Source: UBA11591 sp040220895
GTDB lineage: Bacteria > Bacteroidota > Bacteroidia > Flavobacteriales_E > Vicingaceae
Assembly: GCA_040220895.1 (NCBI GenBank)
Contig: JAVJVY010000017.1
Span: forward strand, 62,001 to 126,000
Length of the DNA stretch: 64,000 nucleotides
Reading direction: 5' to 3'
The translations under genes were made by a program, and so were the position numbers. The notes beneath the pieces are model-generated. The model searched no databases. It saw only the letters and a program-made list of their open reading frames with translations, and was not told the DNA's origin. Below, piece by piece: positions 34,176 through 42,956 of the stretch. Every line of letters starts with the position of its first letter. Position 1 is the first letter of the stretch.

Positions 34176-34653
34176 TCAATCGCCCTGGACCAATTCTATG
34201 AATCCCTCAATTTTCTCATTCGGAACAGTTACAGCCAGGTGGTAATGTACTATTTTCCACCCCCAGGCACTTTTCACCAAAACTCCACTTCCCCGACAAA
34301 TTCCCATCCAGGTATCCAGCTTTTCATCAAACCATGCTGTCTGTTCATCTTCTGAAAAATAAATCTGTCTTTGGCGCGGAGTAAATGCCCATGCGACGTC
34401 ACGTTCAAAAAAGCGCTCTGACCACTTTCTGAGCTCATCGCGTTTCCATTTTTCGGTTTCATCCGTTCCAATATACACGCATTCTTCACTCATCAAGCCA
34501 AAGAAAGCGTCTTCGTCGGCTACCGCAGCGGCATGATGCCATGAGTCAAGCAAAGTATCTAATTCTGTTTGATCCGTGGTTTTTTCAAAGTTGCATGAAG
34601 TAAAGGCCCAGGCAAACAGTCCTAGTGGTAAAAGCCAACTACTCAGCAGCTTC
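34176..34653 (-). CDS. Lipoprotein with SnoaL/NTF2-like domain
   Basis: A 159-residue protein. The N-terminus has a signal peptide with a lipobox-like end (AFTSC, Cys21), so it is a probable lipoprotein. The mature part fits a SnoaL-type cone fold: DSWHHAAAVADEDAFFGLM, VYIGTDETEKW, DELRKW and GWKIVHYHLAVTVPN, the last as in DUF4440 proteins. The start is a TTG (to 34655) lying within the end of the upstream DUF4399 gene by 17 bp, which suggests coupled translation. The ligand is unknown. The C-terminal end converges on gatC. Confidence 0.75.
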
Positions 34654-35163
34654 AACCTTCACAGTGATGGTCGAACTGAGACTTTCGCCGTATGATCTAT
34701 GCATACCGTCAGCAAATTGAAGGGTAAGGCTGTGTTCTCCTGGCGTAAGCTTGAGCTCGGTTTCTAACTGGCCGCCACCGAAATGAATGTGAGATTCATC
34801 AGCCGGCACTACAGTTCCAAGGGGAGTCGGACCTTCATCGATGATGATGTGATGGTGACCCGTACCTTCAATCAATTCACCTGCCGGATGTACATTAATT
34901 CCTTCTGTGCCAAAATGTACGATGAAAGGACTACTAATGACTTGTCCGTCTTCGAGATTGGCAAAAAATACCCGGGCGTTTTCAGGTGGACTTACGGGCT
35001 CCATTCCTCCAACCCCTTCTTCCATGGCCGCATGATCGTGGCCCTCATGGCTTTCAGCCGAATCATCGACACTCTCATCAGCGGTTTCGTCGTGGTCTCC
35101 GCCTGCGCATGAGAATAAGATTATAGTGGAAATTGATAGGAAAATGTAACGTAGCTTTTTCAT
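34639..35163 (-). CDS. DUF4399 lipoprotein
   Basis: A 174-residue lipoprotein: signal MKKLRYIFLSISTIILFSC with lipid-accepting cysteine at 19, an acidic histidine-rich linker (about 20-50), and one DUF4399 domain. The domain's pattern is clear: ARVFFANLEDGQVISSPF, VHFGTEGI, GTGHHHIIIDEGP, ESHIHFGGGQ and HSLTLQFADGMHRSYG. The many histidines suggest metal binding, but this is not established. ATG 35163 is chosen because it gives the lipobox. It overlaps the SnoaL-like lipoprotein gene. Confidence 0.85.
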   Translation of the reverse strand: MKKLRYIFLSISTIILFSCAGGDHDETADESVDDSAESHEGHDHAAMEEGVGGMEPVSPPENARVFFANLEDGQVISSPFIVHFGTEGINVHPAGELIEGTGHHHIIIDEGPTPLGTVVPADESHIHFGGGQLETELKLTPGEHSLTLQFADGMHRSYGESLSSTITVKVEAAE

Positions 35164-35289
35164 GTGTTTTATTTTTTGGTGAAGGTAAGAATAATTGAAT
35201 TTCACTGTGGATTTTCATTGCTTCTCTTTCTGCTGAACCACTTATTTTATTGGGAAAAGGCCCTATATTTAATTTTTAAATTTTTGACA

Positions 35290-35958
35290 ATGGCATATTT
35301 TACTCCTGACTTTCTTGAATTCTTCAAAGACCTGGCCGGTAATAATAATAGGGAATGGTTCCAGGAAAACAAAAAACGCTATGAACAGGCGGTAAAAAAA
35401 CCTTTTGAAGTCTTCGTGACAGATGTGATTACTGCTGTACAAAAGGAAGATAAGTCAGTTCAGATTCAAGCAAAAGACGCCATATTCAGGATATACAGAG
35501 ACGTCCGATTCAGCAAGGATAAAACGCCATATAAGATCCAGGTCTCGGCCATCATCTCAGCCGGTGGCAGAAAGGACATGTTATCACCGGGTATTTATCT
35601 AGAACTCGGTCCAGAGCACGTTCGGGTGTACAGCGGAATCTATATGCCGGATAAGGATTCCTTGTACAACATCAGATCCTACATCGCCGCCAATTTATCA
35701 GAATTTTCGAAACTGATAAACGACAAAAATTTTGTGGAACACTTTGGTCATATCCGAGGTGACAAGAATAAGATCATCCCCAAGGAATTTAAAGAGGTCG
35801 CGACGAAACAGCCACTGATCTACAATAAGCAATTCTACTATTTTGGTGAGATGGATGCCAAGGTCGTTCTTGACAAGGATTTATTGGGGAAAGTCTTGTC
35901 ATTCTACAAAGCCTCAAAACCACTGAAAGCCTTGTTTGCAAAGGCACTTAAGGGTTGA
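35290..35958 (+). CDS. DUF2461 family protein
   Basis: A 222-residue soluble protein of family DUF2461 (TIGR02453). Typical features: FTPDFLEFFKDLAGNNNREWF at the start (shown in family members as F-L-LxxNNxxxWF), RDVRFSKDKTPYK near 75, and a glycine-rich GIYLELGPEHVRVYSGIY segment. ATG 35290 gives the standard beginning; upstream codons in the same frame add a random hydrophobic extension. The function is unknown across the family. No operon partners. Confidence 0.9.
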   Translation: MAYFTPDFLEFFKDLAGNNNREWFQENKKRYEQAVKKPFEVFVTDVITAVQKEDKSVQIQAKDAIFRIYRDVRFSKDKTPYKIQVSAIISAGGRKDMLSPGIYLELGPEHVRVYSGIYMPDKDSLYNIRSYIAANLSEFSKLINDKNFVEHFGHIRGDKNKIIPKEFKEVATKQPLIYNKQFYYFGEMDAKVVLDKDLLGKVLSFYKASKPLKALFAKALKG

Positions 35959-35974
35959 TTCGAAGTTATTACCT

Positions 35975-36466
35975 CTATTCGAGATCGCGCTTAGTGCAAT
36001 GCCCTTTTTCCACCAGGTATTTAGAAACTTCTTCCCGGTAATAAGCTTCTTTCACTTCACCAAGGTGTTCCATAATAAATTGAAGATCGTCCTGCTGATC
36101 ATTATAGAGCAGAATTGCGGGAATATGATCTTGGAGTGCCAACCTTAAAAAGCGTATCTCAATGTTATTTGGTGCTTTTGCAATGGCTTCTTCTATTTCT
36201 TTCTTACCACGGTAGAAATAGGTCAGTTTTTCATCGATACGGTACGTAAATTTTGCCAATGACATCGTAATTGCAGCCCTGTAAGCCCTTAATGCATATT
36301 GATTTTCATCCAGAGCGGCTAATTCACGGAGTAATTTCTTGCAGTCAGATTCATCGTCAGTAGCGCGAACAAACGAAAGCCGGAACGAAATCGGTGTGAG
36401 ATCAGCGGCATTCAATTGATCGGTTAAAGCACCGAGAAAAAGAATTACAATGAAGGCATACTTCAT
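35975..36466 (-). CDS. Hypothetical exported helical protein
   Basis: A 163-residue protein with a signal peptide (MKYAFIVILFLGALTDQLNA). The mature part is mainly helical: LLRELAALDENQYALRAYRAAITMSLAKF and IEEAIAKAPNNIEIRFLRLA-type runs resemble a tetratricopeptide-like helical pair, but no repeat consensus is clear. No family is recognised. It is probably periplasmic, and a lone gene converging on DUF2461. Confidence 0.65.
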   Translation of the reverse strand: MKYAFIVILFLGALTDQLNAADLTPISFRLSFVRATDDESDCKKLLRELAALDENQYALRAYRAAITMSLAKFTYRIDEKLTYFYRGKKEIEEAIAKAPNNIEIRFLRLALQDHIPAILLYNDQQDDLQFIMEHLGEVKEAYYREEVSKYLVEKGHCTKRDLE

Positions 36467-36545
36467 ACAACCAGCAAGTTACAATATTGTTGTGAATTAA
36501 GATAGGGATTAAAAATCGGAAATCTTGGAAAGCCCTGCGCAAATT

Positions 36546-37298
36546 CTACTGTTCCAGACGGAATTCAAATTCTTGATCATGCGTCGGGTTATGAGAACGT
36601 TCGTGAAAATTGACCAAACCGTCGTTTCGAATCGACATTACGGTTGACAACCGGGTCCCATAATCCTGGCTAGTAATAAAGACGGGCGAAAGCATTCGCT
36701 CTTTCTCCAAACCAATACCGGTATCGGGCAATTCGTCATCGGCTGCGGTTTCGCTATCAGTCAGAATTTCAAACAATTCCCGTTTTTGAAAATTCCCGTT
36801 TTGCAAAGAATCAGCCAGAAACTTCTTTCCCTTTTTCACCTTGGGCCAGGGAGTATCCAACAGGTGATTACTCAAGCCGTAATTATCTGGTGTCAGCGCT
36901 TTGCCCGGTCCTCGATTGCTGTGGTAAAACAGGCGGTTCCGGTCTCCGAAAATTAAGTTATACCCGTCGTAAGACTGTCTGTTGCGATCTAGTTCCTCAA
37001 AATACTTTTCCGGTTGAATGCCACTGGTCAGAAAGTTGGTAACCAGTTCTCCCCGCGAGGTATGGAAAGGTCCCTCAAGAGGAAATTTTCGATAATTCGT
37101 CACCGCGGCAAATCGTCCTTCTTTGTTAATGGCCATCCAAGTGCCGCCGGCCTTTAGATCGCGCCCTCCCAATAAATTGGAATGATCGTCCCACCAATGT
37201 GCGGTACTGGTGGGTCGCTCATAGAATTCGTCCCTGTTCGCGAGTAAAATAAGCTGGTAACCGGGGGTGTTTTTCCAAGAAAATAGAATGGTGCACAT
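36546..37298 (-). CDS. NRDE-family (TANGO2-like) protein
   Basis: A 250-residue protein of the NRDE/TANGO2 family. The start MCTILFSW with Cys2 next to the initiator, and the naming motif NRDE at 21-24 followed by FYERPT, are diagnostic, as are GGRDLKAGGTWMAIN and TNYR. The N-terminal cysteine suggests a hydrolase-like (Ntn) active site; TANGO2 relatives have been tied to haem or lipid metabolism in eukaryotes. ATG 37298 is chosen over one three codons earlier because Cys2 is conserved. It is third in the run after the enoyl-CoA hydratase and hydroxyacyl-CoA dehydrogenase. Confidence 0.88.
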   Translation of the reverse strand: MCTILFSWKNTPGYQLILLANRDEFYERPTSTAHWWDDHSNLLGGRDLKAGGTWMAINKEGRFAAVTNYRKFPLEGPFHTSRGELVTNFLTSGIQPEKYFEELDRNRQSYDGYNLIFGDRNRLFYHSNRGPGKALTPDNYGLSNHLLDTPWPKVKKGKKFLADSLQNGNFQKRELFEILTDSETAADDELPDTGIGLEKERMLSPVFITSQDYGTRLSTVMSIRNDGLVNFHERSHNPTHDQEFEFRLEQ

Positions 37299-37303
37299 GA
37301 AGA

Positions 37304-38461
37304 TCAAAAAAAGGTATCTTTCTTATCAGCCATGATTTTGAGCAAGTAACTGGGCCGATACCTGTCTTCCCCATAATCCTTCTGAAGGTTTCTCAAGGTC
37401 TTTAAAACCTTTGAAATGCCGATTTCGTCTGCCCAATGTAATAGACCTTTGGGGTAATTTACACCGCTGGTCATGGCAGTTTCCAGATCATTTTTGGAGG
37501 CGACGTTCAAGTAAAGGGCATCGGCCGCTTCATTGATCAACATGCAAAGGATGCGATTGAATATCAAAGCTTTCAATTTCTTGTTTTCTGATGGAAGTGG
37601 CGCCTGCACTCCCGGAGTGTAATCGTAATAGCCCAAGCCAGTTTTTCTGCCCAGTCTTCCCGATTCCATCATTCGCTTTTGAGTAAAGGAGGGTTTGTAC
37701 CTGGGGTCGTAGTAAAATTCCTTGAAGACACTTTCGGTCACTGTATAGTTGATGTCATTGCCGATGTAATCCATCAGCTCGAAAGGACCCATCCTGAAGC
37801 CGTGATCCTTCATTGCCTGGTCGATGGTAGGAATATCTGCTATTCCTTCCTCCAGAATTCTAAGGGCCTCTCCATAGAATGGCCTGGCTACTCGATTTAC
37901 GATGAAGCCGGGAGTATCAAGGGCAATGACGGTCTTTTTACCCCAGGAATCAATCACATCACGTGCTTTTTTTAACAGTACTGTATCGGTGGCCACCGAT
38001 GGAATCATTTCAACTAGCGGCATCAAAGGTGCCGGATTGAAAAAGTGGATGCCCATGACGCGTTCGGCTTTTGTGCAAGCAGCGCTGATGGAAGCAATTG
38101 ACAGCGACGATGTATTACTTGCCAATAGGCAATCGTCATTCACAATGCGATCCAATTCGGAAAAAACGGCTTTTTTTACATCGATGTTTTCGACAATAGC
38201 CTCAACGATTAGGCCACAGTCTTTTAAATCTGACAAGCCAGAAACGTAGGTTATTGAGCGTTGAATGGCCATTTTTTTCTCCTTATCAATCTGACCTTTT
38301 TCAATGAGCCGAATCAGAATTTTGTCGAGCAGGGTTTTTGCCCTGTCAGAAGCATCCTGATTCTTTTCATAAACCACAACCTCATGACCAAAACTCGCAG
38401 CAATTTGCGCTATCCCGCTACCCATGGATCCGGCACCAACAACTCCTATTTTCATGCTCAT
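37304..38461 (-). CDS. 3-hydroxyacyl-CoA dehydrogenase (PaaH-like)
   Basis: A 385-residue NAD-dependent dehydrogenase oxidising 3-hydroxyacyl-CoA in beta-oxidation or phenylacetate breakdown. The Rossmann loop is GAGSMGSGIAQ at about 9-19, the family's NTSSLSI and GIHFFNPAPLMPLVE are intact, and two C-terminal 3HCDH domains follow (FIVNRVARPFYGEALRI; FNRILCMLINEAADAL). It is 2 bp downstream of an enoyl-CoA hydratase whose sequence resembles PaaG, so a PaaH role is plausible, but general fatty-acid use is possible. Confidence 0.9.
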   Translation of the reverse strand: MSMKIGVVGAGSMGSGIAQIAASFGHEVVVYEKNQDASDRAKTLLDKILIRLIEKGQIDKEKKMAIQRSITYVSGLSDLKDCGLIVEAIVENIDVKKAVFSELDRIVNDDCLLASNTSSLSIASISAACTKAERVMGIHFFNPAPLMPLVEMIPSVATDTVLLKKARDVIDSWGKKTVIALDTPGFIVNRVARPFYGEALRILEEGIADIPTIDQAMKDHGFRMGPFELMDYIGNDINYTVTESVFKEFYYDPRYKPSFTQKRMMESGRLGRKTGLGYYDYTPGVQAPLPSENKKLKALIFNRILCMLINEAADALYLNVASKNDLETAMTSGVNYPKGLLHWADEIGISKVLKTLRNLQKDYGEDRYRPSYLLKIMADKKDTFF

Positions 38462-38462
38462 G

Positions 38463-39251
38463 TTATTTTCCTTTAAATACCGGCTTCCGCTTTTCGAGGA
38501 AAGCGTTCACACCTTCTTTGTAATCCTCGGTAGAACCAGCCAGGGTTTGTAGTTTCTCTTCTGTATCAAGTTGGTCTTGTAGATTTTGATTCAGGGATGA
38601 ATTCAGTGCTCTTTTGGTGAGACCAAGGCCAACGGTAGGCATGTTCGATAATTTGACCGCACTCTGATATGCTTCAATTTCTGTTATCTCGTCACCGGGG
38701 CTTAGGACCTTGTATATCATGCCCATCCGTTCCGCATCTGCTGCAGCTATTTTGTCACCAAGCATCATCAGCGCAGAGGCTTTTTGCCATCCAATGAGTC
38801 GCGGCAGGGTGAAGGTCCCTCCGCTATCGGGTATCAATCCAATCTTGCTAAAGGCCTGAATAAAAGAGGCATTTTCGGCTGCATAAACAATGTCACAAGC
38901 CAGAGCAATATTAGCACCTGCTCCTGCGGCAACGCCATTCACATAACAGATTATGGGTTTTTCAATGTGCCTTAGCAATGCTATGATGGGATTGTAGTGC
39001 TCCTTGACGATGCGCTTAAGTTCCGGCCCTTTTTCAGAGATAGCTTCTTCAAGATCCTGTCCAGCGCAAAAGGCTCGACCGTTCCCTGTAATAAAGATGG
39101 CCCTGACGTTTTCGTTTTGATCGCATTCTGCCAGAACGCCTTGAAGAGCCAAGGCCATTTCTCGGTTAAAACTGTTCAATACATCGGGCCTGTTCAGTGC
39201 GATAAAGGCCAGGTTTTCTCTTAGTTCGAATTGAATATATGGTGAAGACAT
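38463..39251 (-). CDS. paaG: Enoyl-CoA hydratase/isomerase, PaaG-like
   Basis: A 262-residue crotonase-fold enzyme. FCAGQDLEE and HYNPIIALLRHIEKPIIC (in part), then GVAAGAGANIALACDI form the oxyanion hole, and FSKIGLIPDSGGTFTLPRL follows. The GQDL and PDSGG forms resemble the phenylacetate isomerase PaaG, which converts ring-1,2-epoxyphenylacetyl-CoA to the oxepin form. The divergent PaaE-type reductase supports this. General crotonase activity cannot be excluded. First gene of a three-gene minus-strand run. Confidence 0.82.
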   Translation of the reverse strand: MSSPYIQFELRENLAFIALNRPDVLNSFNREMALALQGVLAECDQNENVRAIFITGNGRAFCAGQDLEEAISEKGPELKRIVKEHYNPIIALLRHIEKPIICYVNGVAAGAGANIALACDIVYAAENASFIQAFSKIGLIPDSGGTFTLPRLIGWQKASALMMLGDKIAAADAERMGMIYKVLSPGDEITEIEAYQSAVKLSNMPTVGLGLTKRALNSSLNQNLQDQLDTEEKLQTLAGSTEDYKEGVNAFLEKRKPVFKGK

Positions 39252-39315
39252 AGTTACTAATTGAGCGCTAATGCAATGTTAGCCAAAAAAGGCAATGCTC
39301 ACAATGTGAACAAGG

Positions 39316-39331
39316 CTGAGCGACTGCTCAG
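39316..39331. promoter_or_regulatory. Perfect inverted repeat between paaG and paaE
   Basis: CTGAGC-GACT-GCTCAG, 6-bp arms around a 4-bp centre, 17 bp upstream of the paaE -7 box and 65 bp upstream of paaG. Its position fits an operator for a dimeric repressor acting on one or both transcripts. Confidence 0.4.
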
Positions 39332-39348
39332 GTATTAATGATAAATAG

Positions 39349-39356
39349 TATTTTTG
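39349..39356 (+). promoter_or_regulatory. Promoter -7 box for paaE (TATTTTTG)
   Basis: Exact TAnnTTTG, 18 bp before the ATG at 39375, just downstream of the inverted repeat. Confidence 0.45.
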
Positions 39357-39374
39357 CCGCCAATTAGGATTACC

Positions 39375-40436
39375 ATGGCCGACTTTCACACCCTGAGAAT
39401 AAAACAAGTAAAAAAGGAAACTGCGGATACTGTTTCTATTTCTTTTGACGTGCCAAAACAGCTTAGAAAGTTGTTCTCATACCGTCAGGGTCAGTACCTT
39501 ACACTGAAGAAAAAAATTAATGGTGAAGATGTAAGAAGGTCCTATTCCTTGTGCAGTAGTCCGCACACAGAAGACGACTGGAGAGTGGCTGTCAAGGCGG
39601 TTGAAGGTGGTGTGTTTTCAACTTTTGCCAATGAATACCTCGCTGAAGGTGACTTGTTGGACGTCATGCCGCCAGAAGGAAATTTTTACACAGAACTAAA
39701 AGCTGGTCAAAAGCAATCCTACGTTGCTTTCGCAGCCGGAAGCGGGATAACACCAATTCTTTCAATCATAAAGTCCACCCTTCATATTGAAACGGAAAGT
39801 ACCTTCGCGCTCTATTACGGAAACCGCGACGATGCATCCATCATTTTTAAAGAGGAATTGCTGGAATTAAAGGAAAAGTTCGGCGATCGATTTAACCTGA
39901 ACTTTATCCTGAGTCGCCAAAAGACCGATGCCGGATTTCATGGTAGAATTAATGCCGATGCCTGTGAAGAATTTGCTAAAACAAATACGGATTTGTTCAA
40001 GGCAGATCATTATTTTCTTTGTGGACCCGAAGAAATGATTTTTGGTGTCAAAGACAAATTAGAATCAAAAGGGGTGAAAGAATCCGATGTCCATTTCGAA
40101 CTGTTCACAACACCCATTCAGGCAGAGGAATCTCAAAAGGAAATACCGCTGATTGACAGTGAAGTGACGGTAATCATCGACGGAGAAGAGTTTAATCTTA
40201 CATTATCCTCAAAGGGTGACAATATCTTAGATGCCGCCATGGATTCGGGTGCAGATGTGCCTTTTTCATGCAAGGGTGCAGTATGTTGCACATGCCGCGC
40301 AAAAGTAATGGAAGGAAAGGTCCAGATGGCAATGAATTATGCGCTTACCGATGAGGAAGTCGAAGATGGCTACGTCCTAACTTGTCAGTCTCACCCTATA
40401 TCATCCAAGGTTGTAATAGACTACGACCAGGACTAA
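39375..40436 (+). CDS. paaE: Phenylacetyl-CoA epoxidase reductase subunit, PaaE-type
   Basis: A 353-residue ferredoxin-reductase fusion: FAD domain with RRSYSLCSSP, NAD domain with AAGSGITPILS and FLCGPEEM, and a C-terminal plant-type 2Fe-2S domain with cysteines in CKGAVCCTC (C-x4-C-x2-C) and the last in LTCQSHP. This is the arrangement of PaaE, which passes electrons from NADPH to the PaaABC epoxidase. ATG 39375 gives the family start; an earlier TTG overlaps the promoter. The paaABCD genes are not beside it, and the next gene is an unrelated surface protein, so electron acceptors other than PaaABC are possible. Confidence 0.87.
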   Translation: MADFHTLRIKQVKKETADTVSISFDVPKQLRKLFSYRQGQYLTLKKKINGEDVRRSYSLCSSPHTEDDWRVAVKAVEGGVFSTFANEYLAEGDLLDVMPPEGNFYTELKAGQKQSYVAFAAGSGITPILSIIKSTLHIETESTFALYYGNRDDASIIFKEELLELKEKFGDRFNLNFILSRQKTDAGFHGRINADACEEFAKTNTDLFKADHYFLCGPEEMIFGVKDKLESKGVKESDVHFELFTTPIQAEESQKEIPLIDSEVTVIIDGEEFNLTLSSKGDNILDAAMDSGADVPFSCKGAVCCTCRAKVMEGKVQMAMNYALTDEEVEDGYVLTCQSHPISSKVVIDYDQD

Positions 40437-42170
40437 TCATTCCACATCTTTTACACATCTAACCGAAAAACTATGCCGCATTTCCGTGGCGTAATGATCT
40501 GCACTGTTTCCCTTTGCCTGAAAATACCGGTCAAATGCTGTGGTTTTACTGTTTGAAGTCGAACTCCAGTAATAGGCGTATTCCCCCTTATTAAAGAATT
40601 TACCGTTGGTATATCGCGAACCACCGATAGGGACATTGAATCCACTTTCGCCACCGACCAGCAAGGCAGAGGGTGGAAAACCGCTCGAATCAATCAGGTG
40701 TTGCCATTCCATGTCACTCGGTACATGCCAGCCTTCAGGACACAGCCCTCTGGCCGATTCTTTTGACTCATTGTTCATGGCTGTTGTCCAAGGGTACAAT
40801 CGGCCATATTCCTCGCAATAGCTCGGCAGATCGTCGTAGCAATAGCTTTCCAGAAGATCGGAACGAAATGACAGGTTTTCGGCCATCCAACACTGTTTTG
40901 CTATCCTTATGGTCTTGTATTTTTTCCCGTCCCGGAAGTCGGTGAATTCAGCGGGGCAACTCGCCGAAAATTTGACGGTCACATCGTCAAAGGTCGAGCC
41001 ACATTTAGTACTGATGGTCCAGCGTAGGACGTATGTTTTTCCTGCCAGACCAAAGAATCGGGAATTGCTGCTGTCACTGATTTCGAATCGCCCCTTTGTT
41101 CCACTGATCACGGACCATTTACCCCTGCCATAAATTGGCCGGTTTGCGTATAACTTACAATTTTCAACATCGATCTGGTCCTTACCGGCGTAAGCTTGAT
41201 CGGGGTTGGGTGAGCAAGGAGGTTTGATCTTGATCACTACATCGTCCTGGGTCAGGCCACATTCATTTCTGATCACCCATCTAAGCACGTAGGTTTCACC
41301 CGGGTTGCCTGTAAATTTTGCCCGCGGATTAAGAACATCATCGAATTTGCCTCCTAATCCGCTGACAATGACCCATCCCCCTTTGCCGTAATTCGGAAAA
41401 TTTGCACTCAAATTGGCAGTTTCAACATTTAATTGATCCCTTCCTGCGAATGATATGGACGGCTCGGGTTCACAAGGGGGTCTGATTCTAACAAGAAGAT
41501 CGTCATACAAGGTGTCGCAAGAAGTGGAAATTCGCCAGCGCAAGGTATAAGTAGTACCCTGGATACCATAAAATTGCGTGTTGGCTACTGTTGAATCCAC
41601 GAATTGACCACCCATGCCTTGTAGAATCTGCCAGGCACCAAGACCATGAATCGGTGTATTCCCTTCTAATTCGACCATATCAAAACCAACAAGATCTTTT
41701 CCGGCGTATGGCCTTGTGGGTTTTCGTCTGCAATCGGATGGCAAGAGATTCAATGCCGCAGTAGCTGCCGTATTTTCGATTTCGTCATCTTCATTAGGCG
41801 GTTCGCTCAAGGGTTTTTTATCAGATGGCTGATTTTCTATTACTTCATTGTCTTTATTCATCAATGTAAATGTCAACCATTCACCCTCAACCAGGTATTT
41901 TAATTTACCCGAGGTCTTATCAAAGGTCACGGTTTCTTGTTTCTTGTCTTGAACTTCGCAAAACTCCCGCCATGTATTTTTTTGGTAAAAATTCAAACAA
42001 CCTGTCGTGGTATTCAAAATGATCTTGCCTTCTTCGATTCCCGGGAGAAGATCACGCTGCGCCTGATTCATTTTTTCAATACAGGGATTAATTACGTCCT
42101 GTGCATGCAAAGTCAGTGATTTGACAACCAGAACAAGTGATATAAATACGATGCGTTTATAGGGCTGCAT
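40437..42170 (-). CDS. FISUMP-domain surface protein with three repeats
   Basis: A 577-residue exported protein. After a signal peptide (about 1-23) and a linker of unknown type come three repeats of about 85 residues (near 152-235, 236-318, 319-401), each with the pattern (Y/F)AGKD-L, a WxxxxGxGGxF-like middle, and TY(T/V)LRWxI...C. The C-terminal 175 residues are a FISUMP domain (Fibrobacter succinogenes major paralogous type), with YKTIRIAKQCWMAENL, GRLYPWTTAM, CPEGWHVPSDMEW and YYWSSTSN. FISUMP proteins are surface proteins of mostly unknown role. No sorting domain is seen at the end, so how it reaches the surface is unclear. Confidence 0.85.
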   Translation of the reverse strand: MQPYKRIVFISLVLVVKSLTLHAQDVINPCIEKMNQAQRDLLPGIEEGKIILNTTTGCLNFYQKNTWREFCEVQDKKQETVTFDKTSGKLKYLVEGEWLTFTLMNKDNEVIENQPSDKKPLSEPPNEDDEIENTAATAALNLLPSDCRRKPTRPYAGKDLVGFDMVELEGNTPIHGLGAWQILQGMGGQFVDSTVANTQFYGIQGTTYTLRWRISTSCDTLYDDLLVRIRPPCEPEPSISFAGRDQLNVETANLSANFPNYGKGGWVIVSGLGGKFDDVLNPRAKFTGNPGETYVLRWVIRNECGLTQDDVVIKIKPPCSPNPDQAYAGKDQIDVENCKLYANRPIYGRGKWSVISGTKGRFEISDSSNSRFFGLAGKTYVLRWTISTKCGSTFDDVTVKFSASCPAEFTDFRDGKKYKTIRIAKQCWMAENLSFRSDLLESYCYDDLPSYCEEYGRLYPWTTAMNNESKESARGLCPEGWHVPSDMEWQHLIDSSGFPPSALLVGGESGFNVPIGGSRYTNGKFFNKGEYAYYWSSTSNSKTTAFDRYFQAKGNSADHYATEMRHSFSVRCVKDVE

Positions 42171-42281
42171 TGACTATGCCGGGTTCAAGCTAATATAGGT
42201 TAAAAGGTCTTAAAACGTCCTTCTTTTTCCACGAGATCTCAACATAGATTAGTTACTTTTAGCCTTGTAATTCATCCCTTT

Positions 42282-42956
42282 TTGGCCAAACTACTCATCA
42301 TTCCCACACCCATTGGAAATCTCGAAGACGTTTCACAGCGCGTGCGATCTGCCTTAGAGAATGCCGATATGTTGCTCGCCGAGGATACCCGCACAACAGG
42401 CAAGCTCTTAAACCTTCTGGGTCTGAAAAATAAAATGCAAGCCTATCATAAGTTCAATGAACATTATAAGCTGGATTCGATCATTGATATGATCCACGCC
42501 AATGATTTAACGGGTTTGGTCTCTGATGCAGGAACTCCCGGCATCTCTGATCCGGGCTTTCTATTGGTTCAGCGCTGCATTGAAGAAGGAATTGAAATAG
42601 AATGTCTTCCGGGTCCGACCTCTTTTGTGCCTGCCCTTGTAATTTCGGGGTTGCCCACTGATCGCTTTTGTTTTGATGGGTTTTTGCCCATAAAGAAAGG
42701 TAGAAAAAAGCGCTTGGAAGAATTGGTCATGGAAGAACGAACAATGATCTTTTTTGAATCCCCCTACCGAATTGGAAAGAGCCTTAAGGAATTTTGCGAA
42801 CACTTTGGTTCCGATCGAAAAGCCAGTGTGAGCAGAGAATTGTCGAAGAAATTTGAAGAGACAGTTCGCGGAAACTTAGGGGAATTGGTGTTGATTTTTG
42901 CTGAGAAAAAATCGAAGGGAGAATTTGTAATTGTTGTAGGTGGAAAAAAGAACTGA
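42282..42956 (+). CDS. rsmI: 16S rRNA (cytidine1402-2'-O)-methyltransferase
   Basis: Methylates the 2'-O of C1402 in the 16S decoding centre with SAM. The 224 residues carry the family motifs LLIIPTPIGNLEDVS at the start, AEDTRTTGKLL, and SDAGTPGISDPG, the SAM-binding loop of tetrapyrrole-methylase-fold enzymes. It starts with TTG 42282, because RsmI always begins within a few residues of the PTPIGNL motif and no ATG is present. A TACTTTTA box 21 bp upstream resembles the -7 element. It overlaps recJ by 17 bp. Confidence 0.95.
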   Translation: MAKLLIIPTPIGNLEDVSQRVRSALENADMLLAEDTRTTGKLLNLLGLKNKMQAYHKFNEHYKLDSIIDMIHANDLTGLVSDAGTPGISDPGFLLVQRCIEEGIEIECLPGPTSFVPALVISGLPTDRFCFDGFLPIKKGRKKRLEELVMEERTMIFFESPYRIGKSLKEFCEHFGSDRKASVSRELSKKFEETVRGNLGELVLIFAEKKSKGEFVIVVGGKKN

